Assembly: GCA_016845585.1 (NCBI GenBank)
Contig: JAERSO010000018.1
Span: 33,172 to 97,171 of the forward strand
Length of the DNA stretch: 64,000 nucleotides
Reading direction: 5' to 3'
Source: Acidimicrobiaceae bacterium
Lineage (GTDB): Bacteria; Actinomycetota; Acidimicrobiia; Acidimicrobiales; Aldehydirespiratoraceae
In this document: in pieces, positions 24,915-33,941 of the stretch
How the letters are laid out: each line of letters starts with the position of its first letter
How positions within the stretch are numbered: the stretch's first letter is position 1
Position numbers and translations under genes: made by a program
Notes under the pieces: model-generated
Databases searched by the model: none
The model's input: the letters and a program-made list of their open reading frames with translations, nothing else
Told to the model about the DNA's origin: nothing

Positions 24915-26297
24915 TCAACGCGTCGGCCACTTGGGGCGGGGCTCGATGCCTGCTCGATCCAGCAGTGCTCGCTTCGCTGCTGCAGCTACCGGGGCCAGTG
25001 CCTCGAGGTCGACCCGGGTCGGTCGCCCGTCGGCCACGACCTGATCACCCGCCACCCACACATCTCGCACCGACCGGCCGTCGCTGCCCCACACCAACTG
25101 GAGGACGACGTCGTCCGCGTGGGGGTACCAAGACGGGCCGGTGCGGTCGTGCACAACCAGGTCGGCCTGCTTGCCGACCTCGATCGAGCCGATCTCTTCG
25201 GCCATCCCGATCGCCTTGGCGCCGCCGATCGTCAACAATTCGAACGCCTCATGAGCCCCGAACACGGTCGGGTCGACCGGCACATCCTTGGCCAGGCCGG
25301 CGAAGAGCGCAGCGGTGCGAAGTCCGTCGACGGCGTCGCCGGCGTTCTCCGCATCACAACCGAGCGCAAGCCGCCCACCTCGCTGCCAGAGGTCGAGGTG
25401 GCGAAACTCGCGGGTCGTGCCCTGCCCCAGCCGGAGGTACGCCCATGGACACGCGGCCACGGCCGTGCGCGTCGCCACAAGGAGTTCGACTTCGGAATCG
25501 GAGAGATGGACCCCATGGGCAATCAGCACCTCGGGCCCGAGCACACCGAGGTCGGCGAGGTGCTCCACCGGCCGACGACCGGTGCGGCCCAGGTAGGCGT
25601 CGACGTCGCCCGTGGTGGGCGACAGATGGAAGGTGAGGCCGGTGCCGCTCCGGCGCGCCAGCGCGGACGCTTTGGTCAGGAGCTCGTCGCTCATGAGGTC
25701 GTGACCGACGAGGGTGACCCAGGGTGTGATGAGTGGGCCGTGGTCGACCGCGAGCAGATCCGACTGGCGGCCGATCACCTCGTCCGGCGGGGCCGCGAAC
25801 GGCCCCTCCTCGACATCCCATCCCCACATGCCGAGCGTGATCCTGGCGCCGATGGTCCGGGCACCTGCTGCCACCCGGTCGGGGTGGGCCACCGTGCCGG
25901 CCTCGACGGTGGTGGTGACCCCGTTGGTGAGGCTCTCGGCGAGCGTGAGGATGGTGGTGAGCTCGTCGTCGTCGGGCGTGAGCTCGGCGTGGGTGGGTAC
26001 CGCCCACTCGAAGATCGACTCGCCTGGCGGCAGGTCGTCGGGAATCGACGATTGCACGAGGCGATCGGCGGTGAGGTGCTGGTGGGCGTTGACGTAGCCG
26101 GGGACGACGAGATCAACGGCCCGGCCCACCTCACGTGCCTCGGGGAAGCGGGCGGCGACGTCGGCATGGGGTCCGACTCCAATGATTCGATCGCCGGAAA
26201 TCGCCACGGCACCGTCACTCAGGACTTCGCGCCGAGCGTTCATCGTGACGACGGTGCCCCTGATGATCAGGTCTCCGTGCTCGGGGGTGTCGGGCAT
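24915..26297 (-). CDS. Amidohydrolase, second of two
   Basis: 460 residues. Metal ligands in NAHQH (Q-containing variant of the HxH motif), further ones in TFHLSP and IAHGVHL, and an Asp in GCDAENAGD. It follows the same layout as the 20199 enzyme (shared FEWAVP/FQWLCP-type segment and FELLTIGGAKA near the C-terminus), so the two are probably paralogues acting on related N-heterocycles or successive steps. Eleven bases downstream of the molybdenum hydroxylase gene in the same operon. Confidence 0.88.
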   Translation of the reverse strand: MPDTPEHGDLIIRGTVVTMNARREVLSDGAVAISGDRIIGVGPHADVAARFPEAREVGRAVDLVVPGYVNAHQHLTADRLVQSSIPDDLPPGESIFEWAVPTHAELTPDDDELTTILTLAESLTNGVTTTVEAGTVAHPDRVAAGARTIGARITLGMWGWDVEEGPFAAPPDEVIGRQSDLLAVDHGPLITPWVTLVGHDLMSDELLTKASALARRSGTGLTFHLSPTTGDVDAYLGRTGRRPVEHLADLGVLGPEVLIAHGVHLSDSEVELLVATRTAVAACPWAYLRLGQGTTREFRHLDLWQRGGRLALGCDAENAGDAVDGLRTAALFAGLAKDVPVDPTVFGAHEAFELLTIGGAKAIGMAEEIGSIEVGKQADLVVHDRTGPSWYPHADDVVLQLVWGSDGRSVRDVWVAGDQVVADGRPTRVDLEALAPVAAAAKRALLDRAGIEPRPKWPTR

Positions 26298-26307
26298 GTC
26301 GACGACG

Positions 26308-28569
26308 CTAGTTCAGCGCGTCGGATGCCTCGTCTTCGGCCTTCGCCAGCCCGGCCAGCACGCGGCTCGGCGTGAGCGGGAACTCGTCGAACCACACGCC
26401 GGTGGCATCGTGCACCGCGGCGATGACCGCCGGTGCGTAGGTGATGAACGGCATCTCGGCCACGCCTCGCGCCCCGAACGGGCCGAGGGGATCCGCCAGC
26501 TCGAGAATCTGGGAGTCGACCACCGTGGGGATGTCGCCGATGCCGGGCACGAGGTAGGCGCTGAACCGCGGGTTGGTGATGAAGCCGTCGCGGACCTGCA
26601 GATCCTCACTCAGGACATAGCCATGAGCTTGGACGACGGCTCCCTCGATCTGACCCTGCAGCATGCGGGGATTGATGGCCTTGCCGACGTCGTGGGTCGA
26701 GACCGCTCGGTCGACTCGGATGTGCCCCGTGCCGACATCAACCGTGACCTCGACCGCCTGGGCCATGTAGCCGTAGCTGAAGTTGGGATCACCCCTGCCG
26801 GTGTCCTCATCGAGGGTCTCGGTCGGCGGAGGCGTGTACCGGAACCGCCCGACGGCGGGACGGTCGCCCTCGCGCCACGCCTTCTCGGCCTCCTCGGCCG
26901 CGCCCAGGATGGAGTTGCCCGACATGAAGGTGAGACGGCTGGCCGACGCCGACCCGGGATCGCCGGTGGTTGCCGTGTCCGAGAAGTATCCACGGATCTC
27001 GTCGAGCGGCAGACCGGTCGCCTCGGCGGTCATCTGTCGCATGGCGAGGTGGGCGCCCTGGCCGACCTCGGCGCCGCCGTGGAAGAGATCGGCTGACGTT
27101 GGTTCGTCGTCATCGCCGTGCAGGTGGATCTCGGCCTCGCAGCGCTCGGGGAAGCCGAACGAGAAGCCGATGTTCTTGAAGCCCGAGGCGAACCCCCGGC
27201 CACGGCGGATGGCCGCTGGTTCGGCCGGGAGCGTGGCGATCGGTGCGAAGGGCGCGGCGTCGCGCATCGGCTGGTCGAAGGCCGCACGCTCCGCACATGC
27301 CGTGATCACCTCGACGGCGGTCACGCCCTCGGGCAGGACGACTTGGGTGATTCCCTCATCACCATCGACGACGGCGTTGCGCAAGCGCAACTCCACCGGA
27401 TCCATATCGAGCGCCTCGGCGAGCTTGTTCATCGAGGATTCGATGGCGAAGGTGCCCTGGGGCCCGCCGAAACCGCGGAACGCACCCCCGGGCACCGTGG
27501 TCGTGTAGACGGCGCGGCTGTCGATCCGGGCGTTGGGCACGCGGTATGCCCCGCCCACCGACAGGTGCGCGTTCCCGAGAACCTTGTTGGACGTGTAGTT
27601 GTACGCGCCCGCGTCGAGGGTGACATCGGCCTCGAGTGCGGTGATCAATCCGTCGCTCGTGGCGCCGAGGCGAACATGGATCCGACCGCGGTGGCGTTTG
27701 TGGTGGCCGACGATCGATTCCTCTCGGGACCAGCGACAGTGGATTGGTCGGTGCTCACCTCGCTCCGCGAGGCGCATGGCTGCCAATCCGAGTGCGATCT
27801 GGACCGACATGTCCTCCTTGCCACCGAAGGCTCCGCCGATCGCCTTGTAGATGATGCGGACTCGTTCGTCGGGCAGGCCGAGCACGTGGGCGACCTGTTC
27901 GCGATCCTCCGACGTCCACTGACCGCCGACCTCGATCGTGACCCGCCCTTCGTCGTCGATGTAGGACGTGCCGGCTTCGGGTTGCAGGTACGCGTGCTCC
28001 TGGTGCGGCACCGTGTAGGTGCCCTCGACGACGGTGTCGGCCTGCCCCCACCCGGCGTCCATGTCGCCCTTGCGGATCTTCAGCGGGTGGTACGCGTTCG
28101 TCGGGAGTCCGTTCTCCGGGTGCAGGAGGGGAGCGCCGGGGGCGAGCGCCTCGTCGATCGAGTCGAGGAGCGGCAGATCCTCCCACTCCACATCGAGCGC
28201 AGCCGCTCCCGCGGTGGCTGCTGCTTTCGTCTCGGCGACAACGATCGCGATCTGGTCTGCCTCCCATCGGCTGATGGCGCCGTCGACGGCCGCGACTCCG
28301 GTGTGGCCGACCCCCACGAGTGCCGGCTGGTCGAGCATCGTGAGGCCGTATTCGTTCACCGGGGCATCGGCAGCCGTGATCACATCGACCACCCCATCGA
28401 CGGCTCGGGCTGCGTCAGTGGAGAGCCTGAGCATCCGGGCGTGTGGCTTGTTGGAGAACACGATGACGGCGTACAGCGCGTCATCGGGCGCGGCGTCGCC
28501 CGCGTATTCGATCGAGCCGTCGGCCTTCGGAAGCGCATCCTGACGAACGGGGGACTGGCCGACGCTCAT
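26308..28569 (-). CDS. Molybdenum hydroxylase large subunit (xanthine dehydrogenase family)
   Basis: 753 residues from the ATG at 28569, which overlaps the preceding stop by 4 bp; the open frame extends upstream but inside the other subunit gene. GGAFGGKE and AFRGFGGPQ bind the molybdopterin cofactor, and the catalytic Glu is expected in GARGVAEMPF. These enzymes hydroxylate carbon next to a ring nitrogen with water as oxygen source. Partner of the fused FAD/2Fe-2S subunit. Members include xanthine, nicotinate and CO dehydrogenases; the AFRGFGGPQ segment favours an N-heterocycle or aldehyde substrate. Confidence 0.92.
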   Translation of the reverse strand: MSVGQSPVRQDALPKADGSIEYAGDAAPDDALYAVIVFSNKPHARMLRLSTDAARAVDGVVDVITAADAPVNEYGLTMLDQPALVGVGHTGVAAVDGAISRWEADQIAIVVAETKAAATAGAAALDVEWEDLPLLDSIDEALAPGAPLLHPENGLPTNAYHPLKIRKGDMDAGWGQADTVVEGTYTVPHQEHAYLQPEAGTSYIDDEGRVTIEVGGQWTSEDREQVAHVLGLPDERVRIIYKAIGGAFGGKEDMSVQIALGLAAMRLAERGEHRPIHCRWSREESIVGHHKRHRGRIHVRLGATSDGLITALEADVTLDAGAYNYTSNKVLGNAHLSVGGAYRVPNARIDSRAVYTTTVPGGAFRGFGGPQGTFAIESSMNKLAEALDMDPVELRLRNAVVDGDEGITQVVLPEGVTAVEVITACAERAAFDQPMRDAAPFAPIATLPAEPAAIRRGRGFASGFKNIGFSFGFPERCEAEIHLHGDDDEPTSADLFHGGAEVGQGAHLAMRQMTAEATGLPLDEIRGYFSDTATTGDPGSASASRLTFMSGNSILGAAEEAEKAWREGDRPAVGRFRYTPPPTETLDEDTGRGDPNFSYGYMAQAVEVTVDVGTGHIRVDRAVSTHDVGKAINPRMLQGQIEGAVVQAHGYVLSEDLQVRDGFITNPRFSAYLVPGIGDIPTVVDSQILELADPLGPFGARGVAEMPFITYAPAVIAAVHDATGVWFDEFPLTPSRVLAGLAKAEDEASDALN

Positions 28570-30017
28570 GAGTCGGCTCCGCTCGCAGTGCGGATCGCTT
28601 GCACGATGGGGTAGTAGCCGGTGCAGCGGCAGATGTTGCCCGAGAGTCCGAGGCGGATCTCGTCCTCGGTCGGTTGATCGACCTCGTCGAGAAGGGTCGC
28701 CCCCGACATGATGAACCCGGGAATGCAGAAGCCGCATTGCACGGCGAACTCGTCGACGAACGCCTCTTGAATCTTGTGGGGGCCAATACCCGGGGCGATC
28801 CCTTCGACGGTGATCACGTCGGTGCCGGCGACCTGTGGCGTGCTCGTCAGGCAACTCATCACAGTCTGGCCGTCCACCTGCACGGTGCAGGCCCCGCACT
28901 CTCCCTCGGCACATCCTTCCTTGGTGCCGGTGAGCCCGGCCTGGTCACGGAGCCAGTCGAGAAGGGTCGCCGACGCGGCCGATGCGGCCGTGAACGATGC
29001 ACCGTTCAAGCGGATGGTGACCGGTGTGTCGTCAGTGACCGAGGCGGCATCGGCGGTGGCCGCGCGGGTCGAGTCGGGAGTGGTGAGACAGACGGGTCGT
29101 GGAGGCCAGGCGGCGGCGGATCGGCCGCCCCGGATCGCTTCGAGGGCACGAGTGATGAGCGTCGGAATGGTGTCGAGACGGTAGATGGCGGTGGCTCGGA
29201 CATCGTCGATCGGTGCGACCGCGGCGGCCGCGGCTTGTGCTGCCTGCTCGATGGCGTCGCCGATGAGCGGGGACCCGATGAGCGCTTCGGCGGCCTCGGG
29301 GAGCAGGACCACCCGAGCGGCCACACTGCCGATCGCAATCCGTGCTGAGCGAACGACGCCCGCATGGTCCCGATCGAGGACGATGCCCAGATGCACCACT
29401 GAGATCGCCTGCGCGGCGCGATTCCCGAGCTTGACCCAGATGCCGTCCGCCGGAGAAGCCATCGCGGGGAACTCGATCGCGGTGATCAGTTCACCGGGCT
29501 CGATTGCGGTGGAGCGGAAGCCGGTGAAGAAGTCGTCGAGGGCGATGGTGCGCTGACCCACCAGCGAGGCGAGGGTCACCGACGCGTCGAGGGCCAGCAG
29601 CGCCGAGATCGTGTCGTTGGCGGGGCTGGCCGTGGCGATGTTGCCCGCGACGGTGGCGCGGTTGCGAAGCTGCGGCGAGGCGATCTCGAGACAGGCTTGT
29701 GCCAGCGGCAGCCCGACCGCCGGCATGTCCGGGTGGGCGATGACCTCGTTGTGCGTCACGCCGGCACCGATGCGTACTCGACCACCCTCCATCGTGATGC
29801 CGCGAAGTTCGGCCAGTCCGCTCAAGTCAAGGAGGGTGACGGGGTCGCCCGGACCACCACGGTGCAGATCGAGCAGGAGGTCGGTTCCCCCCGCGATCGG
29901 CTGGACCGTGGGGTCCGCGGCCAGGATCTCGAGCGCGTGCGTCAGGCTTCGCGGACGCTCGACGGCGCGAACCGAACGACCGGGGGCTTGCACATGATGG
30001 AGGGGGCTGGCACTCAT
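28566..30017 (-). CDS. Molybdenum hydroxylase FAD/2Fe-2S fusion subunit (FAD domain first)
   Basis: 483 residues. Residues about 17-300 form a CoxM-type FAD domain (IAGGTDLLLD at 41-50; NRATVAGNIATASPAN at 119-134). An Ala/Thr-rich linker follows, then a CoxS-type domain (333-480) with all eight cluster cysteines: C369, C374, C377, C389 and C428, C431, C463, C465. In common xanthine dehydrogenases the iron-sulfur domain precedes the FAD domain, or the two are separate genes, so this order is unusual. Overlaps the large-subunit gene by 4 bp. Confidence 0.92.
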   Translation of the reverse strand: MSASPLHHVQAPGRSVRAVERPRSLTHALEILAADPTVQPIAGGTDLLLDLHRGGPGDPVTLLDLSGLAELRGITMEGGRVRIGAGVTHNEVIAHPDMPAVGLPLAQACLEIASPQLRNRATVAGNIATASPANDTISALLALDASVTLASLVGQRTIALDDFFTGFRSTAIEPGELITAIEFPAMASPADGIWVKLGNRAAQAISVVHLGIVLDRDHAGVVRSARIAIGSVAARVVLLPEAAEALIGSPLIGDAIEQAAQAAAAAVAPIDDVRATAIYRLDTIPTLITRALEAIRGGRSAAAWPPRPVCLTTPDSTRAATADAASVTDDTPVTIRLNGASFTAASAASATLLDWLRDQAGLTGTKEGCAEGECGACTVQVDGQTVMSCLTSTPQVAGTDVITVEGIAPGIGPHKIQEAFVDEFAVQCGFCIPGFIMSGATLLDEVDQPTEDEIRLGLSGNICRCTGYYPIVQAIRTASGADS

Positions 30018-30033
30018 CGACGAATTCCCGTCA

Positions 30034-30048
30034 TTTACAAAGCGTAAA
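30034..30048. promoter_or_regulatory. AT-rich dyad TTTACAAAGCGTAAA before the molybdenum hydroxylase operon
   Basis: Arms TTTAC and GTAAA flank five bases, centred 24 bp upstream of the start codon at 30017. In GC-rich DNA an AT-rich dyad at this place suggests an operator or promoter element. It has no GGTCNGACC core, so this operon may be under separate control. Confidence 0.35.
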
Positions 30049-30084
30049 GCACCCGACGTGTCTGCGAGAAGACACCCACTTCGC

Positions 30085-31683
30085 TCAGATGCCGAATGCG
30101 GCGCTCACCAGGGCTCGTGGATCGGCGGCACCGGCGAGGGTTCCGTGTTCGGTCACCTCGATCATGTGGGCATGGCCGAAGGTGCCGGGGTTGTCATCGA
30201 CAACCGTCGTGGCGTGCCCCCGCGCAGCGAGCGCATCGTGCCAACCGGTCGACGGGTCCTCGACGATCACCCGCCGGCCGAGGCCTGGGCGCCACGTCTC
30301 GAACCCGGCTTCGTGATCATCGGGCCCGAGCGTCCAACGAGGCGCGCTGATGGTGGCACCGGGAGACTGACCCAGGCCGAGCGATCGGGCGATCAGTTGC
30401 AGCAGGATCTGGGGTTGGGCATCCCCGCCCATGGTTCCGACAACTTGGTGCAGGTCGCCGTTCGGCTTGGTGACGAGAGCGGGGGCGAGGGTGTGGGGCG
30501 GGCGCCGGCCGGGGGCGTACTCGGCCGGATGGCCGGGGATCAGCGAGAACCCGATGCCCCGATCGTGCACGAAGATGCCCGATGACCCGGCCACGAGGTG
30601 GGCGCCGAACCCGCTCGCGTTCGAGTTGATCAGCGACACGCCCATGCCGTCGCCGTCGACGGTGCAGAGATAGGTCGTATCGCCGAGCGCCGCTGGTGGC
30701 GCGACATTGCCGGCGCGCTCGAGATCGATCGCAGCCCGGCGCGGGGCGAGGAGCACCGGGTCGACCAGCGCCTGGCCGTCGGCTGCGTCGTGAAGTACCC
30801 GCATGCGATCGTGGCCGGCCTGCGATGCCGCCTCGACCAGAAGGTGGGCCCAGTGGCCGTTCGCCTCCTCGGGGAGCGGCAATCCTTCGGCGATCCAGGC
30901 ACCGGACAAGGTGAGGTAGCCCTGAGAGCTCGGCGGCGCCGTCCACAACACATGACCGAACGCCTCGGCCCGGACCGGGTCGACCCAGTGGGCGATCGGC
31001 TGGTCGAGGTCGTCGGTGGTGAACTCGGCCGGCGCTTCGCCGGTGAGTCGATCGCCGAGCGTCAGAAGCCCCTCGCCGAACTCACCGCCGTAGAACCCGG
31101 CGCGGCCCTGGTCGATGATCGCCCGCAGTGCACGAGCCGAACCCGGCCGTCGCACGACCTGGCCGGAGGAGAGGCCACCAGGGATGTCGGTGTTGTCGGG
31201 CACCTCAGCCACGAGGTGAGCGCTGGCCGCGAGACCGGGCGACGCCGCGAACCCGTCGTCCGCGAGTCGGATGGCCTCGGCGAGCACGTCGGCGAGGGGT
31301 AGACGGCCGAAACGTTCATGGAGCGCGAGCCAGCCGTCGACCGCGCCAGGGACTGTCACCGACGAGATGTGGCCCTTCAGCGGGATGTAGTCGTGTTCCT
31401 CGGCTCGGACTCTTGCGGCGTCGGCCCCCGAGCCGGCGAAGCCTGCGGCATTGAGCGTGTGTGGGGCGCCGGTCCCGTCGTGGACCAGCGCCCAGAGGTC
31501 ACCACCCATTCCACACATGTACGGGGCGATGACCGCGAGCGCCGCGTTGGCGCCGATGGCGGCATCGACCGCGGAACCGCCGCGCCGAAGCAGATCCACA
31601 CCTGCCGCGGTGGCAGTGGCGTCGATCGTCGACACCATCCCGGCACGGGCGTATCGGGTCGGTGCGTAGAGAGAAGACGGCAT
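30085..31683 (-). CDS. Gamma-glutamyltransferase-family hydrolase
   Basis: 532 residues from the ATG at 31683 (an ATG at 31701 adds six). The Ntn-hydrolase nucleophile is T336 at the start of TTYLCTVD, where these precursors cut themselves; GGSAVDAAIGANAAL and GMGGDLWALVHDG are family marks. No signal peptide is seen, so a cytoplasmic enzyme is likely, unlike classical exported GGT. It faces the same way as the molybdenum hydroxylase operon with a 67-bp gap. It may cleave an amide in that pathway rather than glutathione; this is inference, supported by mycothiol use in the group. Confidence 0.88.
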   Translation of the reverse strand: MPSSLYAPTRYARAGMVSTIDATATAAGVDLLRRGGSAVDAAIGANAALAVIAPYMCGMGGDLWALVHDGTGAPHTLNAAGFAGSGADAARVRAEEHDYIPLKGHISSVTVPGAVDGWLALHERFGRLPLADVLAEAIRLADDGFAASPGLAASAHLVAEVPDNTDIPGGLSSGQVVRRPGSARALRAIIDQGRAGFYGGEFGEGLLTLGDRLTGEAPAEFTTDDLDQPIAHWVDPVRAEAFGHVLWTAPPSSQGYLTLSGAWIAEGLPLPEEANGHWAHLLVEAASQAGHDRMRVLHDAADGQALVDPVLLAPRRAAIDLERAGNVAPPAALGDTTYLCTVDGDGMGVSLINSNASGFGAHLVAGSSGIFVHDRGIGFSLIPGHPAEYAPGRRPPHTLAPALVTKPNGDLHQVVGTMGGDAQPQILLQLIARSLGLGQSPGATISAPRWTLGPDDHEAGFETWRPGLGRRVIVEDPSTGWHDALAARGHATTVVDDNPGTFGHAHMIEVTEHGTLAGAADPRALVSAAFGI

Positions 31684-31728
31684 CGGCTGAGCGTAGAGCA
31701 CCCGCCTCGGCCGCTACCCTCTGGCGGA

Positions 31729-31941
31729 ATGCATGACGGCGACGACACTCCCACTCCCGCAGCCGACACGGATGTCGAGCTCGAATCGCTCGAGGCCGAC
31801 CTGGAGACCGTCGACAACGCGCTTCAGGCCCTCGACTCGAACGATTTCGATGACGCTGAGCAGCTGACCGAAAGCCTCGCGACAGGCGGGGCCGCGGCGA
31901 GCGACCCGGCTCCGACCGACGTGACCCCGGCCGAGGGCTGA
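31729..31941 (+). CDS. Small acidic protein, unknown
   Basis: 70 residues starting at an ATG at 31729, beginning MHDGDD. Very acidic, with a central helical part (VELESLEADLETVDNALQAL) and a Pro/Ala-rich tail. It is one base from the ABC1 kinase gene, so translation is probably coupled. Similar short acidic proteins with alternating Leu and Glu may bind basic partners. No family identified. Confidence 0.6.
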   Translation: MHDGDDTPTPAADTDVELESLEADLETVDNALQALDSNDFDDAEQLTESLATGGAAASDPAPTDVTPAEG

Positions 31942-31942
31942 C

Positions 31943-33403
31943 ATGCGGCGCGGCCTGCGCCTGCTCGTCCTCGCTGCAGCTGCGATCGCGGTGGTCGTGG
32001 TTCGCCGCCGCGGCAACAGCGGCGCGCGTGGCCCGATCGCCCACGTCAATCGATCCCAGCGCTCCGTGGCGATGGCCGGGTTGGCCGCCCGGCGTGCCAC
32101 CGATCGATCGTGGACGAAGGCGCGTCAACGCATGGCATCGGATGAAGCCAGACGGCGCCTGCAGGCCGACCTCGAACGTCGAGACGCCGAGGATGTCGTG
32201 GCGGCACTCGGGAACATGAAGGGCGCCATGATGAAGCTGGGCCAGATGGCCAGCTACCTGGACGAGGGCATGCCCGAACCCATGCGCGAAGCGCTGGCGG
32301 GCCTTCGCAGCGACGCCCCGCCGATGCCCGGCGACCTGGCGCTCAGCGAGATCGAACGCTCGCTCGGCGCCCCGCTCCACGAACTCTTCCGAGAGATCGA
32401 CCCGGAGCCCATGGCGGCAGCATCCATCGGACAGGTCCATCGAGGCATCACATCCGACGGTCGCAAGGTCGCAGTGAAGGTGCAGTACCCGGGAATTGCG
32501 GGCGCGATCGCCGCCGACCTGGACAACTCCGAGGCGCTGGCGATGATGCTCGCGATGATCTTCCCGGGCCTCGATCCCAACGAGCTCGTCGCTGAACTCC
32601 GAGCGCGGATCACCGAGGAACTCGACTACCGCAACGAGGCCGCGAACGTTCGGGCATTCGTCGACTACTACCGCGGTCACCCTCACATCTGGATCCCGGA
32701 TGTGGTCGACGAGTTGAGTTCGGGCGACGTTCTCACCACTGAACTGGTGGAGGGCACTCGATTCGAGGACATCTACGACCGCCCACAGGCAGAGCGGGAT
32801 CGGGTCGGCGAGATCCTCTACCGATTCGTGTTCCGCAGCCTGAATCGGCAGTACTCCTTCAACGGCGACCCCCACCCGGGCAACTACCTTCTCGCCGACG
32901 ATGGGCGGGTCGCTTTCATCGACTTCGGTCTCGTGAAGCACTTCGAGGAGGACGAGGTCGAGCAGTTCGCCCGCCTCATCCGAGCGATGCTCGAACGCGA
33001 TGCGACGGAGTTCCGCCGTACCGCCGAGGAGGTCGAGGTGCTGCGGCCGGGTGCTCCCTTCACCGATCAGGAGATCTTCGACTGGTTCGCCGCCTACTAC
33101 GAACTGATCCTCGAGGACGAACCCCTCACGGTGACGCCGGAGTACAGCGCCCGGCTGCTCTACAAGACGTTCGATGCCCGCACGAATGCGATCCTCAAGC
33201 ACACGAACGTGCCTCCCACGTTCGCCCTCATCCAGCGCATCAACCTCGGCTTGTTCTCACTGATGGGGAAGCTGGAGGCCACGGCCAACTGGCGGGCCAT
33301 CTCCGAGGAGCTGTGGGCGTGGATCGATGCCCCGCCGTCGTCGCCGATGGGTGAGGACGAGGCGGAGTGGGTGGCGAGTGGTGTCAGCGGGGCCGGTCGC
33401 TGA
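31943..33403 (+). CDS. ABC1/AarF/UbiB-family atypical kinase
   Basis: 486 residues. N-terminal hydrophobic segment (residues about 7-20), then the KxGQ region (MMKLGQMASY), an Ala-rich loop in place of the usual P-loop (AAASIGQVH), the lysine in VAVKVQYPG, the catalytic segment NGDPHPGN and metal-binding FIDFG. UbiB/COQ8-like kinases act in isoprenoid-lipid and quinone metabolism at membranes. Its 3' end overlaps the convergent metalloprotease gene by 20 bp. Confidence 0.9.
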   Translation: MRRGLRLLVLAAAAIAVVVVRRRGNSGARGPIAHVNRSQRSVAMAGLAARRATDRSWTKARQRMASDEARRRLQADLERRDAEDVVAALGNMKGAMMKLGQMASYLDEGMPEPMREALAGLRSDAPPMPGDLALSEIERSLGAPLHELFREIDPEPMAAASIGQVHRGITSDGRKVAVKVQYPGIAGAIAADLDNSEALAMMLAMIFPGLDPNELVAELRARITEELDYRNEAANVRAFVDYYRGHPHIWIPDVVDELSSGDVLTTELVEGTRFEDIYDRPQAERDRVGEILYRFVFRSLNRQYSFNGDPHPGNYLLADDGRVAFIDFGLVKHFEEDEVEQFARLIRAMLERDATEFRRTAEEVEVLRPGAPFTDQEIFDWFAAYYELILEDEPLTVTPEYSARLLYKTFDARTNAILKHTNVPPTFALIQRINLGLFSLMGKLEATANWRAISEELWAWIDAPPSSPMGEDEAEWVASGVSGAGR

Positions 33404-33941
33404 CGGCCATCAGGTAGCCGGTGGCGCGCTCGGCCAACGGGTAGCGGTCGACGATGGCGTCGAACTCCGGCCCGTGATGCGGGATCACCAGGTGGGCGAG
33501 CTCATGGATGATCACATGGTCGAGCACCCACGGGGGCACGTCGACCAGACGGTCGGAGATGCGGATGTCGCCGGACCCGACCGAACACGAGCCCCAGCGT
33601 TGACGCTGGACCTTCGACCAGGTGATCGACTCCGGCTCGGGGAGGGCGTATTCCTTCGCGAGGGAGCGGGCGCGGCCTTCGAGGTTGACCGAGTTGGACT
33701 TGCGTTCCCGTTCGATGCGTTGGACGACATCGTCGACGAACTTGGCTTCGTCGGCGGCCGTCATCCAGGCGGGGATCCGAACGCGAATGACGCCATCGAC
33801 GATCTTGGCCGACACGGTCTTGTTGCGGCGGTCGCTGCGAATCACCTCGACCGGGTAGCGCGAGGACATGCGCCGTCCGGAGACGGCCGGGTGGGAGGGA
33901 TCGCGCGCCGGGTCGCTCGGCGCCACGTTCTCGATTGCCAT
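33384..33941 (-). CDS. SprT/YgjP-like metallopeptidase
   Basis: 185 residues from the ATG at 33941. The zinc site is HELAH followed by HHGPEF (third ligand), which is the YgjP/WLM family pattern; KVQRQRWGSC precedes it, as in that family. The start overlaps the upstream phosphatase stop by one base. The 3' end overlaps the convergent kinase gene. Substrate unknown. Confidence 0.85.
   Translation of the reverse strand: MAIENVAPSDPARDPSHPAVSGRRMSSRYPVEVIRSDRRNKTVSAKIVDGVIRVRIPAWMTAADEAKFVDDVVQRIERERKSNSVNLEGRARSLAKEYALPEPESITWSKVQRQRWGSCSVGSGDIRISDRLVDVPPWVLDHVIIHELAHLVIPHHGPEFDAIVDRYPLAERATGYLMAVSDRPR

Noticed and set aside
24757..25044. Plus-strand frame of 95 codons over the 22-bp palindrome
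   Set aside because: Runs into the 3' end of the amidohydrolase gene on the other strand and has no recognisable content.
27118..28614. Plus-strand open frame of about 498 codons
   Set aside because: Antisense to the molybdenum hydroxylase large subunit, which has full cofactor motifs.
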